Shown: positions 9,539-19,678, counted from the stretch's first letter. The stretch is DNA of 64,000 bases from Terriglobales bacterium (GCA_030038475.1 JASHOU010000010.1:62001-126000), one strand, 5' to 3'. Translations and numbers: made by a program. The notes: generated by a model from the sequence alone, not told the origin.

Positions 9539-9593
9539 TTGACAGAAAGCAGCGGAGTCCGTAACCTTGCGCGATTATAGCAAGGTTTATGTT
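9539..9593. promoter_or_regulatory. Divergent promoter region with AACCTTGC-N9-GCAAGGTT operator candidate
   Basis: A perfect 8-bp inverted repeat (9563-9570 and 9580-9587) is centred on a minus-strand TATAAT (9574-9579). TTGCAC lies 16 bases upstream of that -10 box on the minus strand, giving a promoter for the regulator and pot genes. On the plus strand TTGACA (9539-9544), 17 bases, then TAACCT (9562-9567) could serve the TonB receptor; that -10 overlaps the left arm. A protein bound to the repeat would therefore block both promoters. Inference from sequence only. Confidence 0.55.
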
Positions 9594-9651
9594 GCGTGCA
9601 AGCTGAATCGGATCTAACAAATTTGCCCCCCAAGATCTGGAGGATCTGCCT

Positions 9652-12600
9652 ATGCCGTGTGCAAACCAGCAGCCGCCGTCAAAACTCTCCCGGATATCGT
9701 GCTGGCTCGGCGTTTTGAGCCTGTGGTTGATCTGCTCCGCACTCGTGATGTCGCAGAGCACGGGCGGGCGCATTCTGGGTCGCGTAGCGGACCCAAGCGG
9801 CGCCGTGCTGGCGGGGGTAAAAGTCACCATCACCAACGAAGCGACCGGCGTGAGCCGAAGTGTGTTGACCAACGATAGCGGAGACTACGTGATCGTCGAA
9901 GTCTCACCGGCTACGTATACCGTTCAGTATGAGCTGACGGGTTTCAAGAAAAACGTGCAGAACGGGATCATTGTCAATGTCAACCAGGTGTTGACGCTCA
10001 ATTCGACGCTGCAAATCGGCGCCTCGCAGGAGGTCGTAGAGGTCACGACCGAAGCTCCTCAGGTCGATACCACCAGCACGCAGCTCGGGGCTGTGATCAA
10101 CAACCGTTCGGTCAACGAACTGCCCCTGAACAGCCGCGATACTTACGAGTTCCTGCAACTTCAGCCGGGTGTGCAAGGGCAGCTCGGAAACGGCAATGGC
10201 AGCCTTTTTTACGGCTCGCAGGATGTTGGTTCGGTGTCGGTGAATGGCGGCCGCACCCGCGCCAACAACTTCAGCGTCAATGGTGGAGACGCGAACGACC
10301 AGTTCGTGAATTCGCCGACGGTGGAGCCCACTCCCGATAGCGTGGAGGAATTCCGCGTCATTACCAACACGTTCGACGCCGAGTACGGCAGGAATTCGGG
10401 TTCGGTGGTGAACGTGATCACCAAATCCGGAACTAACGGTCTGCACGGCGATGTCTATGAATACTTCCGCAACACGGTCCTGGACGCGCGAAATTATTTC
10501 GACCTGCCGGGACAGGCGCCGCAGTGGAACCAGAATCAGTTTGGCGGAACGCTGGGCGGACCAATCAAGAAAGACCGCACTTTTTTCTTTGGTTCGTATG
10601 AAGGGCGGCGGATTCGGCAGGGATTGACAGGTCAAGCCGTTGCCGTGCCGAGCGGGACGCCGTCGCTGACCTCGCCGACTGGAGAGTTCGCCGGGGATTT
10701 CTCTGGAGCGGGCGGTTTTGCTCCGTTCACATATGGAACAAATGCCAGCAACGGCGCGGGCGGCATTCTCACTAGCACTCCCGGTCCTGGCTATACTCCT
10801 CCTTTTGTGGCCCAAGTACTGGACGGGCGCAACGGCTGCGATAGCGCGTTGTTCCCGGGCGGGGGTACGGTTGCGGGCATTACTCCATTGCCGAGCCCAG
10901 TGAATACGAATCCCCAGCAGTATTACATTCCGTGGGCCAGCGTCTTTGCTAACACCAATGGCGTAATCCCGACAGCGTGTCAGGATCCTGTCGCTTCCAA
11001 CCTGATGCAACAATTTATTCCGGGGGCGAACGTGAACGGCAATAACGTATCCGTGCCAGTGAGCACAGATAATGAAGATCAGTTCACCGTCCGCTTCGAT
11101 CACAAGATCAACGACCGGCAGAATTTTACGGCCTACTATTACTTCAACGACGCGCGGCAACTGCAACCGTTCGATGAATTTGAGGCGGCGGGCGCGAACC
11201 TTCCCGGCTTCGGTAACCTTAACGACATACGTTACCAGCAATGGAACCTGAGCCACACCTGGACGGTCAGCAACGCGGTGGTGAATGAGTTCCGCTTCAC
11301 TTACATGCGAGAGGGGCAACTGGGCTTCCTGAAGCCGGAAACGACGGGCGCAGTGACCGCCTCATGCACGGGAGCGGCAGCAACTTACTGCTTCACCGGA
11401 ACGTCGGATTCCGGCGCGATTACATCGCAGTATGGCACCAGCCCAAAATTGGGAATCACGCCGGGTCTGCCCGCGAGCATCACCGGAGTTCCCTACGTCG
11501 ATATCGGTGGCGGTGCTGTGTTTGGCAACAATTTCGAAGGCACGCTTCCACAGGTCGGCAACAGTTTCCAGTGGTCGGATAACTTGACGTGGGTGAAAGG
11601 CAACCATACCTTCAAGTTTGGCGTCGATGTCCGGCGAGCGCGTTTCGATCAGTACTATTACTTCGACGTCAACGGCGAATTCTCTTTCGACAATTCCGGT
11701 CCAAACGCGATTATCCCTGGGGATGGGGATAACTACGCGGAGTATCTCCTGGGGTTGAACGATACTTACACACAAGGATCGGGACAGCGGGAGGATATTC
11801 GGGGCACGTCGGTGTATCCGTTCGCGCAAGACAGCTGGAAGATCAAGCCGAACCTGACACTCAACTATGGACTGCGCTGGGAGCTGGATACGCCGCTTAC
11901 GGACATCAGCGGACACGTCGAGACCTACCGGCCGGGGCAGAACTCCTCGGTCTACCCATGCGGAATCACGACGAGCGCGCCCTATTGGGAAAACCTGGGG
12001 GTGTCGAATCCAACCTGCGCCAACACGGGCTCGGAGCCGACGGGATTGGTAGTGCCGGGCGATCCTGGCGTTCCCGCGGGAATGACTTCAACTTATTACA
12101 AGGCCTTTGCGCCGCGCGCGGGCATAGCCTACAGCCCCAATTTCAGCGACGGTTTCCTGAGAAAGCTTTTTGGCAACAATGGAGCAACCAGTATTCGCGC
12201 CGGTTGGGGAATTTTCTACAACCCGATAGAAGAACTGGTGCTGGCGCAATTTGGGGCGGAGCCGCCGTTTGGAGGAAGTTCGTCATTGTTCGACACAATG
12301 TTCAACACTCCGTTCGTATACCAGGCGGGAGGAACGGCAGCGCCGAATCCGTTCAACGGCATTATTACGCCGACGAAGGGAGCGCCAACAGACCTGTCGT
12401 TCTTTCGCCCAATTCTGTTGTACGGAGAGTTCCAACCTCACCTGCGCACACAATACACCACGCAATACAACCTGACGATTCAGCGGCAACTTACAAAAGA
12501 TATGATGTTGCAGTTGGGGTATGTCGGATCGCAAGGGCATCGTTTGCTGGCCTCGCATGACATCAATCCGTCGACCCCGCAAACCTGTCTTGATCTTGCC

Positions 12601-13680
12601 AATATTGCGGCGGCCAATCCAAACTATCTGACCGCGGGTAACGGCGGCGCGCAAACGACCTGCGGCCCGTTCGAAGAGGATGCACCTTTCTACATTCCAC
12701 CAGGGACGGTTCTACCCAATGCTTTGCACTTGCCCTACGCGAACTACAACTCGGTCCTGCCGGCGGGCTATACGGTTGGATCCAACGGAATAACTCTGGT
12801 TGGTTTACGCCCTTACTCCTCACCGAATTGCAATCCGATGACGGGCGCCAGCTGTCCGGTAGATGGAATTCCGGTGTTTAGCGATATTTTTGCCGAAGAT
12901 ACCATCGCCAATTCTTCCTACAATGCCTTCGAAGCGATGCTTGAAAAACGTTTTTCTCATGGCTTGCAGTTCCAGGCATCCTATACACTTAGTAAGTCTA
13001 TGGATGATGGATCGACGTTCGAGGAAACGCTGGATCCGTTTAACTACAGGGCGAGCCGCGCGCTGTCGTTGTTTAACTCCCATCAGCGTTTTGTGTTGAG
13101 TTATGACTGGGAGTTGCCGATTCGAAAGCATAATGGTCTTACAGGTAAGTTGACCAATGATTGGGCTATCTCGGGCATTACTCAATTTCAGACCGGTTTT
13201 CCCATTCGACTTGACACCGAAGACGATACGGAACTCATTGCCAGCATCTTCTTTCTTGGAACGGAGGCTCCGAGTTTGGTAGCGCCTTTTCAGAAACTGA
13301 ATCCTCACGACATACTCAACGTTCCGGCGCTCGGAATCTCCTCACCCGGGTACTTTTTCAACCCCACCGATTTTGCAACGGCTGCAACCCCAAATCCGCA
13401 GAATTCTCCGGTTCCGCCGCTCGGCCAGTTCAACAATGGCACGCCGCGCAGTCTCTGTTGCGGCCCTGCGCTGCAGGATTGGGACTTCGCCGTGCACAAG
13501 CAAATCGGAGTGACCGAGAGCACGTATTTCCAGCTCCGGGCGGAGATTTTCAACATTTTCAACCATACCAACTTCTTTAATCCGGACGGTCATTTCTCCG
13601 ACGGTCCGACTGAGTTTGGGCGCGTCACGCAAGCCCAGGACCCGCGGCTGGTACAATTTGCTTTGAAGTACTACTTTTAA
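9652..13680 (+). CDS. Oar-like TonB-dependent outer-membrane receptor
   Basis: 1342 residues. An N-terminal signal region (LGVLSLWLICSALVMS) is followed by a CarboxypepD_reg beta-sandwich (GRILGRVADPSGAVLAGVKV...SGDYVIVEVSPATYTV, about residues 38-115). Next comes a plug domain (about 130-240) and a long barrel ending in QFALKYYF, with the terminal aromatic expected for barrel assembly. GGAGG precedes the ATG. Such receptors import large or scarce substrates and are strongly expanded in Acidobacteriota. Lying at the control region shared with the pot operon and just before amine-degrading enzymes, it may move amine-containing material across the outer membrane; the substrate is not visible in the sequence. 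Members of this group lack an obvious conserved TonB box. Confidence 0.9.
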   Translation: MPCANQQPPSKLSRISCWLGVLSLWLICSALVMSQSTGGRILGRVADPSGAVLAGVKVTITNEATGVSRSVLTNDSGDYVIVEVSPATYTVQYELTGFKKNVQNGIIVNVNQVLTLNSTLQIGASQEVVEVTTEAPQVDTTSTQLGAVINNRSVNELPLNSRDTYEFLQLQPGVQGQLGNGNGSLFYGSQDVGSVSVNGGRTRANNFSVNGGDANDQFVNSPTVEPTPDSVEEFRVITNTFDAEYGRNSGSVVNVITKSGTNGLHGDVYEYFRNTVLDARNYFDLPGQAPQWNQNQFGGTLGGPIKKDRTFFFGSYEGRRIRQGLTGQAVAVPSGTPSLTSPTGEFAGDFSGAGGFAPFTYGTNASNGAGGILTSTPGPGYTPPFVAQVLDGRNGCDSALFPGGGTVAGITPLPSPVNTNPQQYYIPWASVFANTNGVIPTACQDPVASNLMQQFIPGANVNGNNVSVPVSTDNEDQFTVRFDHKINDRQNFTAYYYFNDARQLQPFDEFEAAGANLPGFGNLNDIRYQQWNLSHTWTVSNAVVNEFRFTYMREGQLGFLKPETTGAVTASCTGAAATYCFTGTSDSGAITSQYGTSPKLGITPGLPASITGVPYVDIGGGAVFGNNFEGTLPQVGNSFQWSDNLTWVKGNHTFKFGVDVRRARFDQYYYFDVNGEFSFDNSGPNAIIPGDGDNYAEYLLGLNDTYTQGSGQREDIRGTSVYPFAQDSWKIKPNLTLNYGLRWELDTPLTDISGHVETYRPGQNSSVYPCGITTSAPYWENLGVSNPTCANTGSEPTGLVVPGDPGVPAGMTSTYYKAFAPRAGIAYSPNFSDGFLRKLFGNNGATSIRAGWGIFYNPIEELVLAQFGAEPPFGGSSSLFDTMFNTPFVYQAGGTAAPNPFNGIITPTKGAPTDLSFFRPILLYGEFQPHLRTQYTTQYNLTIQRQLTKDMMLQLGYVGSQGHRLLASHDINPSTPQTCLDLANIAAANPNYLTAGNGGAQTTCGPFEEDAPFYIPPGTVLPNALHLPYANYNSVLPAGYTVGSNGITLVGLRPYSSPNCNPMTGASCPVDGIPVFSDIFAEDTIANSSYNAFEAMLEKRFSHGLQFQASYTLSKSMDDGSTFEETLDPFNYRASRALSLFNSHQRFVLSYDWELPIRKHNGLTGKLTNDWAISGITQFQTGFPIRLDTEDDTELIASIFFLGTEAPSLVAPFQKLNPHDILNVPALGISSPGYFFNPTDFATAATPNPQNSPVPPLGQFNNGTPRSLCCGPALQDWDFAVHKQIGVTESTYFQLRAEIFNIFNHTNFFNPDGHFSDGPTEFGRVTQAQDPRLVQFALKYYF

Positions 13681-13769
13681 TTGCAGTCTTTGTTCGGAAA
13701 ACCGGGCGGTGTTGACCGCCGGGACGAATCTGATGGCCGATCTGGCCTGAGCTTTTTGGAGAAATCACG

Positions 13770-15149
13770 ATGTATCCCGCATTGCAGAAAGAGCTCGACA
13801 CGTTCGAGCGCCGTACGCCGAGGTCCGCCGAAGCGCACAAAAAGAATCTGAAGCGCCTGCCGCTGGGCGTTGCCAGCAATTATCGCGCTTACGATCCCTA
13901 TCCGATCTTCGTCGCGGAAGCGTCGGGCAGTAGGTTCCGCGATCTCGACGGCAACGAATACATCGACCACAACTTGTGTTTTGGGACGTTGATGGCGGGG
14001 CATTCGCATCCGGCGGTGGTCAAGGCCGTCGAAGGCCGGCTGCATAAGGGCACGGCTTACGGCATGCCGCACAACATGGAGTGGGAACTGGCGGAGGAGA
14101 TCTGCACGCGCTTTCCGCTGGAGATGTGTCGCTTCGGCAATAGTGGCACGGAAGTTACCATGCACAGCATTCGGCTGGCGCGGGCGGCGACCGGGCGCGA
14201 CAAGATCATCAAGTTCGAGGGCGGTTATCACGGGCTGCACGATGCGGCGCTGGTGAGTGTGAAGCCGCATCCGCCGAAGGATGACTTTGGAGATGTCGAT
14301 AATCCAAAACCCGTGTCGGCCGGAGCGGGCATGCCGAAAGCGAGTATCGCGAACGTGCTGATTGCGACCTTCAACGACCTGGAGACGGTGGAGCGGCGTT
14401 TTCGCGAGAATCCGAACGAGATTGCGGCGCTGATTCTGGAGCCGATCATGATGAACGTCGGACTCTGCCTGCCGCAGAAGGGATTTCTGGAAGGCCTGCG
14501 CGCGCTATGCGATAAACACGGCGCGTTATTGATCTTCGACGAGGTCAAGACCGGCGCCAAGCTGTGCTGGGGAGGTGCATCAGAATATTTTGGCGTGTTG
14601 CCGGATATGATCTGCCTGGCTAAGTCGATCGGCGGCGGTTTTCCGCTGGCGGCTTTCGGGGCGCATAAGCGCGTCATGGATTTGATTTCCGAGCATAAGG
14701 TATTTCACGGCGGAACTTACAACACGAATCCAATTTCGATGGTGGCCGGGCTGGCGGTCTTTCGCGAGGTACTTACACGCGCGAACTACACTCACGTTGC
14801 CGAGCTCAGTAACAGGTTAGTCGGAGGATATAAGAAGACGATCGCGAAGACCGGCCTGCAAGGATACGTGGCGAGCGCGGGAGCGAATGGCGCTCTGATG
14901 TTGTATCCAAAAGAGGTTCGCAACTATCGCGATTGGCTGGCGATTGACGTGGATCTATGGCGGTATTACTGGTTTGGCATGGTGAACCGCGGCGTGATGT
15001 GCCAGCCGTATTGGTGGGATGAGCAATGGACAATCTCGGTGCAGCACAGCGAGGCCGATATCGATCGGCACCTCGCGGCTTTTGCCGACATTGCCGATTC
15101 GCTCGCCGCCTCGCAGCAGGAGCGCTTAGGAGTGGTAGCAACACACTAA
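13770..15149 (+). CDS. Class-III aminotransferase, glutamate-1-semialdehyde aminomutase-like
   Basis: 459-residue PLP enzyme of fold type I. Visible features are FRDLDGNEYIDHNLCFGTLMAGH, FGNSGTEVTMHSIRLARAATG, the cofactor Asp in LLIFDEVKTG and the Schiff-base Lys in CLAKSIGGGFPLAAFG. It resembles HemL but is longer. HemL itself would normally sit with haem genes; here the neighbours are amine-uptake and GABA genes, so a role as amine or omega-amino-acid transaminase is more likely. Starts at an ATG with GGAG upstream, 90 bases after the receptor stop, so possibly co-transcribed. Substrate unknown. Confidence 0.85.
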   Translation: MYPALQKELDTFERRTPRSAEAHKKNLKRLPLGVASNYRAYDPYPIFVAEASGSRFRDLDGNEYIDHNLCFGTLMAGHSHPAVVKAVEGRLHKGTAYGMPHNMEWELAEEICTRFPLEMCRFGNSGTEVTMHSIRLARAATGRDKIIKFEGGYHGLHDAALVSVKPHPPKDDFGDVDNPKPVSAGAGMPKASIANVLIATFNDLETVERRFRENPNEIAALILEPIMMNVGLCLPQKGFLEGLRALCDKHGALLIFDEVKTGAKLCWGGASEYFGVLPDMICLAKSIGGGFPLAAFGAHKRVMDLISEHKVFHGGTYNTNPISMVAGLAVFREVLTRANYTHVAELSNRLVGGYKKTIAKTGLQGYVASAGANGALMLYPKEVRNYRDWLAIDVDLWRYYWFGMVNRGVMCQPYWWDEQWTISVQHSEADIDRHLAAFADIADSLAASQQERLGVVATH

Positions 15150-15236
15150 TGGGATCGGGTCATCGGGTCATCGGGAATTGAATCCTGAGGGCCTGATAGC
15201 ATAGATGGCCCGACCTCCCGATGATCCGATCACGCG
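15150..15236. repeat. GATCGGGTCATCGGG repeats in inverted arrangement
   Basis: GATCGGGTCATCGGGTCATCGGG near 15153 is mirrored by CCCGATGATCCGATC near 15221, with GGCCTGATAGCATAGATGGCCC between. The same vocabulary occurs between potB and potC. It fills the spacer before the permease and could form a long RNA hairpin. Confidence 0.6.
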
Positions 15237-16652
15237 ATGACTTCTGATGCCAACCAGCCGCACTTAAAACGAGTCCTCGGACGCCGCGATCTGGTGCTGT
15301 TATTTGTCGTTGCCGTCTTCAATCTCAACGTGGTTCCTTCGATTGCGACCAACGGTGGAGTTACGATCTGGTTATGGCTGATTTCGCTGGCTCTGTTCTT
15401 TTGGCCGCAGGGAATCGCTGTAATCGAACTCGCGCACCGTTACCCTGGCGAAGGCGGCGTCTACCTTTGGGCCAAAGAGATGTTCGGCGGTTTTCACGGC
15501 TTCTTATCGGGCTGGTGTTATTGGACGAATAACATGCTTTACGTGCCGACAATCATGCTTTATTTCGTTGGTGTGTCAGTGTTTGTGCTGGGGCCAAATC
15601 ACGCGGCACTTGCCGATAACAAGACCTTTGCTCTCGGGACCTCGGTGATGCTTCTGTTGGCGCTGGCGGCGCTTAACATTGTGGGTCTTGGTGTGGGAAA
15701 GTGGATTAACAATCTGGGAGCGATCGGCACGGGCGTCGCCGCAGCTGTCTTAATAGTTCTCGGCCTGGTTATGACCTACAAGAACGGACTTACTGTTACT
15801 GCGGTTGATTTTCGAATCCCCAACGATCCACATTTTCTTTTGAATACTTTTGGCGTAATCTGCTTCGCCCTGGTGGGTTTGGAACTTGCTTCCATCATGG
15901 GCGATGAGATCAAGGACCCGCGGCGCACGCTTCCGGGCGCAGTCCTTGCGGGAGGCGTAATTTCGGGATTGCTTTATATTGCTGTGACTTTAACGTTGCT
16001 CGTGGCCATTGGCCGCAGTGGCATCGGCGTACTGCAAGGTATCGTGCAGGCGGTGGCAAAAATGGCCGGGCAATTCGGGCTGGCATGGATCATTCCCGCG
16101 TTTGCGTTCATGCTCAGCATTTCCATCGCCGGAATTGCATCGGCGTGGCTGGGCGGCTCGGCGCGGATTCCGTTTGTCGCAGGACTCGACTCGTACATGC
16201 CAGCGTGGTTGGGACGTGTACATCCGAGATATGTGACACCTTATGCGGCTCTAATCGTGCATGTAACGATTTCGATTTTGCTGTGCGTCGTGTTCTTTCG
16301 ATTGTCGAGTGTGCAGGCGGCGTTTCAGACCATGCTGTCGCTGGCGGTGGTGTTACAACTGGTTCCCTATGTTTACGTGTTTGCAGCTTTATTAAAGATA
16401 GCGGTTCGGACGCCGGATGGGGCCGGAGTGTACGGCAGAGCCGTTTTGTTTTTGGCAGGCGCGAGCGGATTGGTCACCACGATTCTGGGGATCGGCTTGC
16501 AGTACTTTCCGCCGCAGTTAGTTACTTCGCTTCATACCTATGAATGGGAGATGGTGGGCGGGACAGTCTTTTTTGTCGGGCTGGCGCTTTTTTTCTTTTT
16601 CGTGTATGGACGGTTGAAGGAACCACAACTGGAATCGGCAAGGCCGACATAG
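15237..16652 (+). CDS. APC-superfamily amino acid/amine permease
   Basis: 471 residues with about twelve membrane helices and no signal peptide. The opening RRDLVLLFVVAVFNLNVVPSIATNGG matches helix 1 of the APC fold with its substrate-binding unwound segment. PGEGGVYLWAKEMFGGFHGFLSGWCYW is the conserved helix 2-3 region, and DEIKDPRRTLPGAVLAGG the conserved cytoplasmic loop after helix 6. Likely a secondary inner-membrane carrier for an amino acid or amine such as GABA or putrescine, complementing PotABCD. It lies between two enzymes of the same predicted pathway. Exact substrate cannot be assigned. Confidence 0.87.
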   Translation: MTSDANQPHLKRVLGRRDLVLLFVVAVFNLNVVPSIATNGGVTIWLWLISLALFFWPQGIAVIELAHRYPGEGGVYLWAKEMFGGFHGFLSGWCYWTNNMLYVPTIMLYFVGVSVFVLGPNHAALADNKTFALGTSVMLLLALAALNIVGLGVGKWINNLGAIGTGVAAAVLIVLGLVMTYKNGLTVTAVDFRIPNDPHFLLNTFGVICFALVGLELASIMGDEIKDPRRTLPGAVLAGGVISGLLYIAVTLTLLVAIGRSGIGVLQGIVQAVAKMAGQFGLAWIIPAFAFMLSISIAGIASAWLGGSARIPFVAGLDSYMPAWLGRVHPRYVTPYAALIVHVTISILLCVVFFRLSSVQAAFQTMLSLAVVLQLVPYVYVFAALLKIAVRTPDGAGVYGRAVLFLAGASGLVTTILGIGLQYFPPQLVTSLHTYEWEMVGGTVFFVGLALFFFFVYGRLKEPQLESARPT

Positions 16653-16700
16653 AGCGAACATTTTCGTTTTGTTTCACGGAAGTTATGTGCTGGAGGAGTT

Positions 16701-18182
16701 ATGCCTGGTGGAGTTACGACTGACGTGAAGACGTATTCGATGCTGATCGATGGCGAGTGGATGGCGAGTAAGTCAGGTAGGACATTTCCTGTGTACGATC
16801 CTTCGACGGAAGAGGTGATCGCGCAGGTTCCCGATGCCAATACGGACGATGTGAACCGCGCGGTTGCGGCTGCCAAGGCTGCGTTTGAAGAAGGGCCATG
16901 GGCAACCACAACTGCGCAGGAGCGAGGCCGCGTTCTTTTTAGATTGGCCGAGAAGATACGCCAAAATCTGCCGATGCTCGCCGAAATTGAATGCCGTAAC
17001 TCGGGCAAGCCGATTGTGGAGGCGGAATTCGATATCAACGATGTGGCGACTTGCTTCGAATATTACGGCGGGCTGGCCACAAAGGTGGTCGGCTATGTGA
17101 ACCCTGTTCCGGACAATGCAATGAGTCTTTCGTTGAAAGAACCGGTGGGCGTGGCCGGTCAAATTATTCCTTGGAATTACCCTTTATTGATGGCTGCGTG
17201 GAAACTGGCTCCGGCATTGGCTGCGGGATGTACGTGCGTGCTGAAACCGGCCGAGCAAACGCCGCTTACCGCGCTTGAAATGGCAAAGTGGTTTGAGGAA
17301 GTTGGAATGCCGAAAGGCGTAGTAAACGTGATCACCGGATTTGGGGAGAGCTGCGGATCGCCGCTGGTGAAGCATCCGGACGTGAACAAGATCGCGTTCA
17401 CGGGATCGGCCGCGGTCGGGAAGATCATCGTGAAAGAGGCGGCCGACACGGTGAAGCGCGTGACGCTCGAATTGGGCGGTAAGTCGCCTAACATCTTTTT
17501 TGCGGATGCCGACTTCGAGGCGGCCATTGACGGAGCGCTGTTCGGCGTCTTCATCAATCAGGGAGAGATTTGCTCGGCGGGAAGCCGTATTCTGGTAGAG
17601 AAGTCGATTTATGGCAAGTTTGTCGATGCCATGGCCGAGAAAGCGAAGAAGATCAAGATCGGTCCGCCGCTCGAACGCGAAACGAAAATGGGCGCTTTGG
17701 TATCAAAAGAGCAATATGACCGGGTGTGCTCCTATATTGAAATCGGCAAGAAAGAGGCGAAAGTTGCGAGTGGAGGCGGCCGCGCGGATAAGTTTACCAG
17801 CGGTTACTATGTGCAGCCGACTATTTTCTATAACGTGAGTAACAATGCGCGCATTGCGCGGGAGGAAATCTTCGGCCCGGTTGCAGCGGTCATTCCATTC
17901 GAAGATGAGAAAGATGCGTTGAAGATTGCAAACGATAGCCCCTATGGCCTGGCTGCAGCGGTCTGGACGCGGGATATTTTCAAAGCGATGCGAACGGTAA
18001 AAGCGCTTCGGACGGGCATTGTGTGGGTGAACCACATGCAGCCGACTTATGTGGAAGCGCCCTGGGGAGGGTACAAACAATCAGGATTTGGACGTGAGCT
18101 TGGGCCGTGGGGCATCGAAGAGTATCTCGAAACCAAGCAAGTCTATATAAATCTGAACGAAGCTCCGATCGGGTGGTACTGA
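16701..18182 (+). CDS. Aldehyde dehydrogenase (aminobutyraldehyde/betaine-aldehyde type)
   Basis: 493-residue NAD(P)-dependent aldehyde dehydrogenase. The oxyanion Asn is in IIPWNYPLLMAAWKLAPALA, the general-base Glu in VTLELGGKSPNIFF, and the catalytic Cys in NQGEICSAGSRILVE; FTGSAAVG belongs to the cofactor site. The residues around the Cys match the betaine-aldehyde/gamma-glutamyl-aminobutyraldehyde group (PuuC, PatD, BetB). In this neighbourhood the best guess is oxidation of 4-aminobutyraldehyde to GABA. Start ATG is preceded by GGAGGA with a rather short spacing. Confidence 0.9.
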   Translation: MPGGVTTDVKTYSMLIDGEWMASKSGRTFPVYDPSTEEVIAQVPDANTDDVNRAVAAAKAAFEEGPWATTTAQERGRVLFRLAEKIRQNLPMLAEIECRNSGKPIVEAEFDINDVATCFEYYGGLATKVVGYVNPVPDNAMSLSLKEPVGVAGQIIPWNYPLLMAAWKLAPALAAGCTCVLKPAEQTPLTALEMAKWFEEVGMPKGVVNVITGFGESCGSPLVKHPDVNKIAFTGSAAVGKIIVKEAADTVKRVTLELGGKSPNIFFADADFEAAIDGALFGVFINQGEICSAGSRILVEKSIYGKFVDAMAEKAKKIKIGPPLERETKMGALVSKEQYDRVCSYIEIGKKEAKVASGGGRADKFTSGYYVQPTIFYNVSNNARIAREEIFGPVAAVIPFEDEKDALKIANDSPYGLAAAVWTRDIFKAMRTVKALRTGIVWVNHMQPTYVEAPWGGYKQSGFGRELGPWGIEEYLETKQVYINLNEAPIGWY

Positions 18183-18263
18183 ACAATGGTGGTTGGTGCT
18201 TAGTGATCGCTAGAACTAGCATGGACTCCCAATAGGAAGTTAGCACTAACTGAGACGTTGATT

Positions 18264-19628
18264 ATGTCTACAATTCAACTACGTACAACTATTCCTGGAC
18301 CGCGCTCGCAGGCTCTGATGAAGCGGCGTAATGCGGCTGTGGTGAAAGGCGCTTATCACGCCACGCCCGTGTTTGTTGCCAAGGCGGAGGGAGCGGTTAT
18401 CGAAGATGTTGACGGTAATCGGATGATCGATTTTGCCGGGGGCATCGGCTGCGTGAATACGGGACATCGCGCGCCGGCCGTCGTCGACCGCATTCGTCGG
18501 CAACTCGACCGATTTTTGCACACGAGTTTCAATGTGCTTCCTTATGAAAGTTACCTGGCGGTTTGCGAGAAGCTGAACGCGCTCGCGCCCGGAAGGGGAC
18601 CGAAGAAGACTCTTCTGGTCAATAGCGGCGCGGAGGCGGTGGAAAATGCGATCAAAATCGCGCGCTCGTATACGAAGCGACAGGCGATCATCAGCTTTGA
18701 AGATGCGTTTCATGGACGCACTTATATGGCGATGGCGGCCACGAGCAAGACGCATCCCTACAAAGCCGGATTCGAGCCGTTTCCGACTGAAGTGTATCGG
18801 GTTCCGTATGCGTACTGTTATCGTTGCTCTTATTCGATGACTTATCCATCGTGCGAAGTGTTTTGCGCACGGCACATTGAAGATACCTTCAAAAGGGTTG
18901 TCGCGGCCGAATCCGTGGCAGCGGTCGTCGTTGAGCCGATTCTGGGCGAGGGAGGATTTGTTACTCCGCCGGCAGAGTTCTATCCAACGCTCGGAGCGAT
19001 TTGCCGCAAGCACCGCATACTGCTGATTGCCGATGAGGTACAAACGGGGTTTGCCCGCACCGGGGCAATATTTGCTTGCGAGCGCCTGGGACTCGAACCC
19101 GATCTGGTCGCGATGGCTAAGTCGCTCAGCGGAGGCTTGCCACTGGCTGCCGTTACGGGACGCGCGGAGATTATGGATACGCCAACCGCCGGACAACTGG
19201 GAGGAACGTTCGGCGGGAATCCTCTGGCTTGCGAAGCGGCGTTGGCGGTGTTCGACATCATCGAAAGAGAGAACTTATGTGCGCGAGCGAATGCACTGGG
19301 AGAGCGCTTCCGCAGACGGGCGGCGAAGTGGCAGGCGCAGTGGGAACTGGTGGGCGATGTTCGCGGGCTTGGCGCCATGCAGGCTCTTGAACTGGTGCGC
19401 TCGAAGTCGAGCCGCGAGCCTGCTGACGCAGAGACGGCGCAAGTGTCGCAATACTGTTATGAGCATGGTTTGGTGACGATCACGGCTGGATCGTACGGCA
19501 ACGTGATTCGCCTGCTCGTGCCGCTGGTTATCACCGATGCGCAAATGGATGAAGGCTTGGATGTGCTGGAAGCAGCGCTGGCCAGTGTGGCCGACAAAAA
19601 AGGCGTCTTGATGGCGCAGCTGACGTGA
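18264..19628 (+). CDS. gabT: 4-aminobutyrate aminotransferase GabT-like
   Basis: Class-III PLP aminotransferase, 454 residues from the ATG at 18264 (a TTG two codons upstream is less likely). FAGGIGCVNTGHRAPAVV, the phosphate-binding VNSGAEAVENAIKIARSYT, EDAFHGRTYMAMAATSK, the cofactor Asp in LLIADEVQTGFARTG and the Schiff-base Lys in AMAKSLSGGLPLAAVTGR match GabT/5-aminovalerate transaminases closely. Expected reaction: GABA plus 2-oxoglutarate to succinate semialdehyde plus glutamate. It follows the aldehyde dehydrogenase and precedes a third aminotransferase. No succinate-semialdehyde dehydrogenase follows in the window. Confidence 0.88.
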   Translation: MSTIQLRTTIPGPRSQALMKRRNAAVVKGAYHATPVFVAKAEGAVIEDVDGNRMIDFAGGIGCVNTGHRAPAVVDRIRRQLDRFLHTSFNVLPYESYLAVCEKLNALAPGRGPKKTLLVNSGAEAVENAIKIARSYTKRQAIISFEDAFHGRTYMAMAATSKTHPYKAGFEPFPTEVYRVPYAYCYRCSYSMTYPSCEVFCARHIEDTFKRVVAAESVAAVVVEPILGEGGFVTPPAEFYPTLGAICRKHRILLIADEVQTGFARTGAIFACERLGLEPDLVAMAKSLSGGLPLAAVTGRAEIMDTPTAGQLGGTFGGNPLACEAALAVFDIIERENLCARANALGERFRRRAAKWQAQWELVGDVRGLGAMQALELVRSKSSREPADAETAQVSQYCYEHGLVTITAGSYGNVIRLLVPLVITDAQMDEGLDVLEAALASVADKKGVLMAQLT

Positions 19629-19678
19629 GTTACGTGTACAGTAGACCAATTCAATAAGTTGTTAGTAAGTTGACTCGT

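Noticed and set aside
9904-11319. A 471-codon open frame antisense to the TonB receptor
   Set aside because: Fully inside a well-supported receptor gene, no ribosome-binding site, no recognisable domain; long antisense frames are common in GC-rich coding DNA.
13770-15149. Calling this gene hemL
   Set aside because: Sequence is aminomutase-like, but it is longer than HemL and the amine-catabolism neighbours argue for another substrate.
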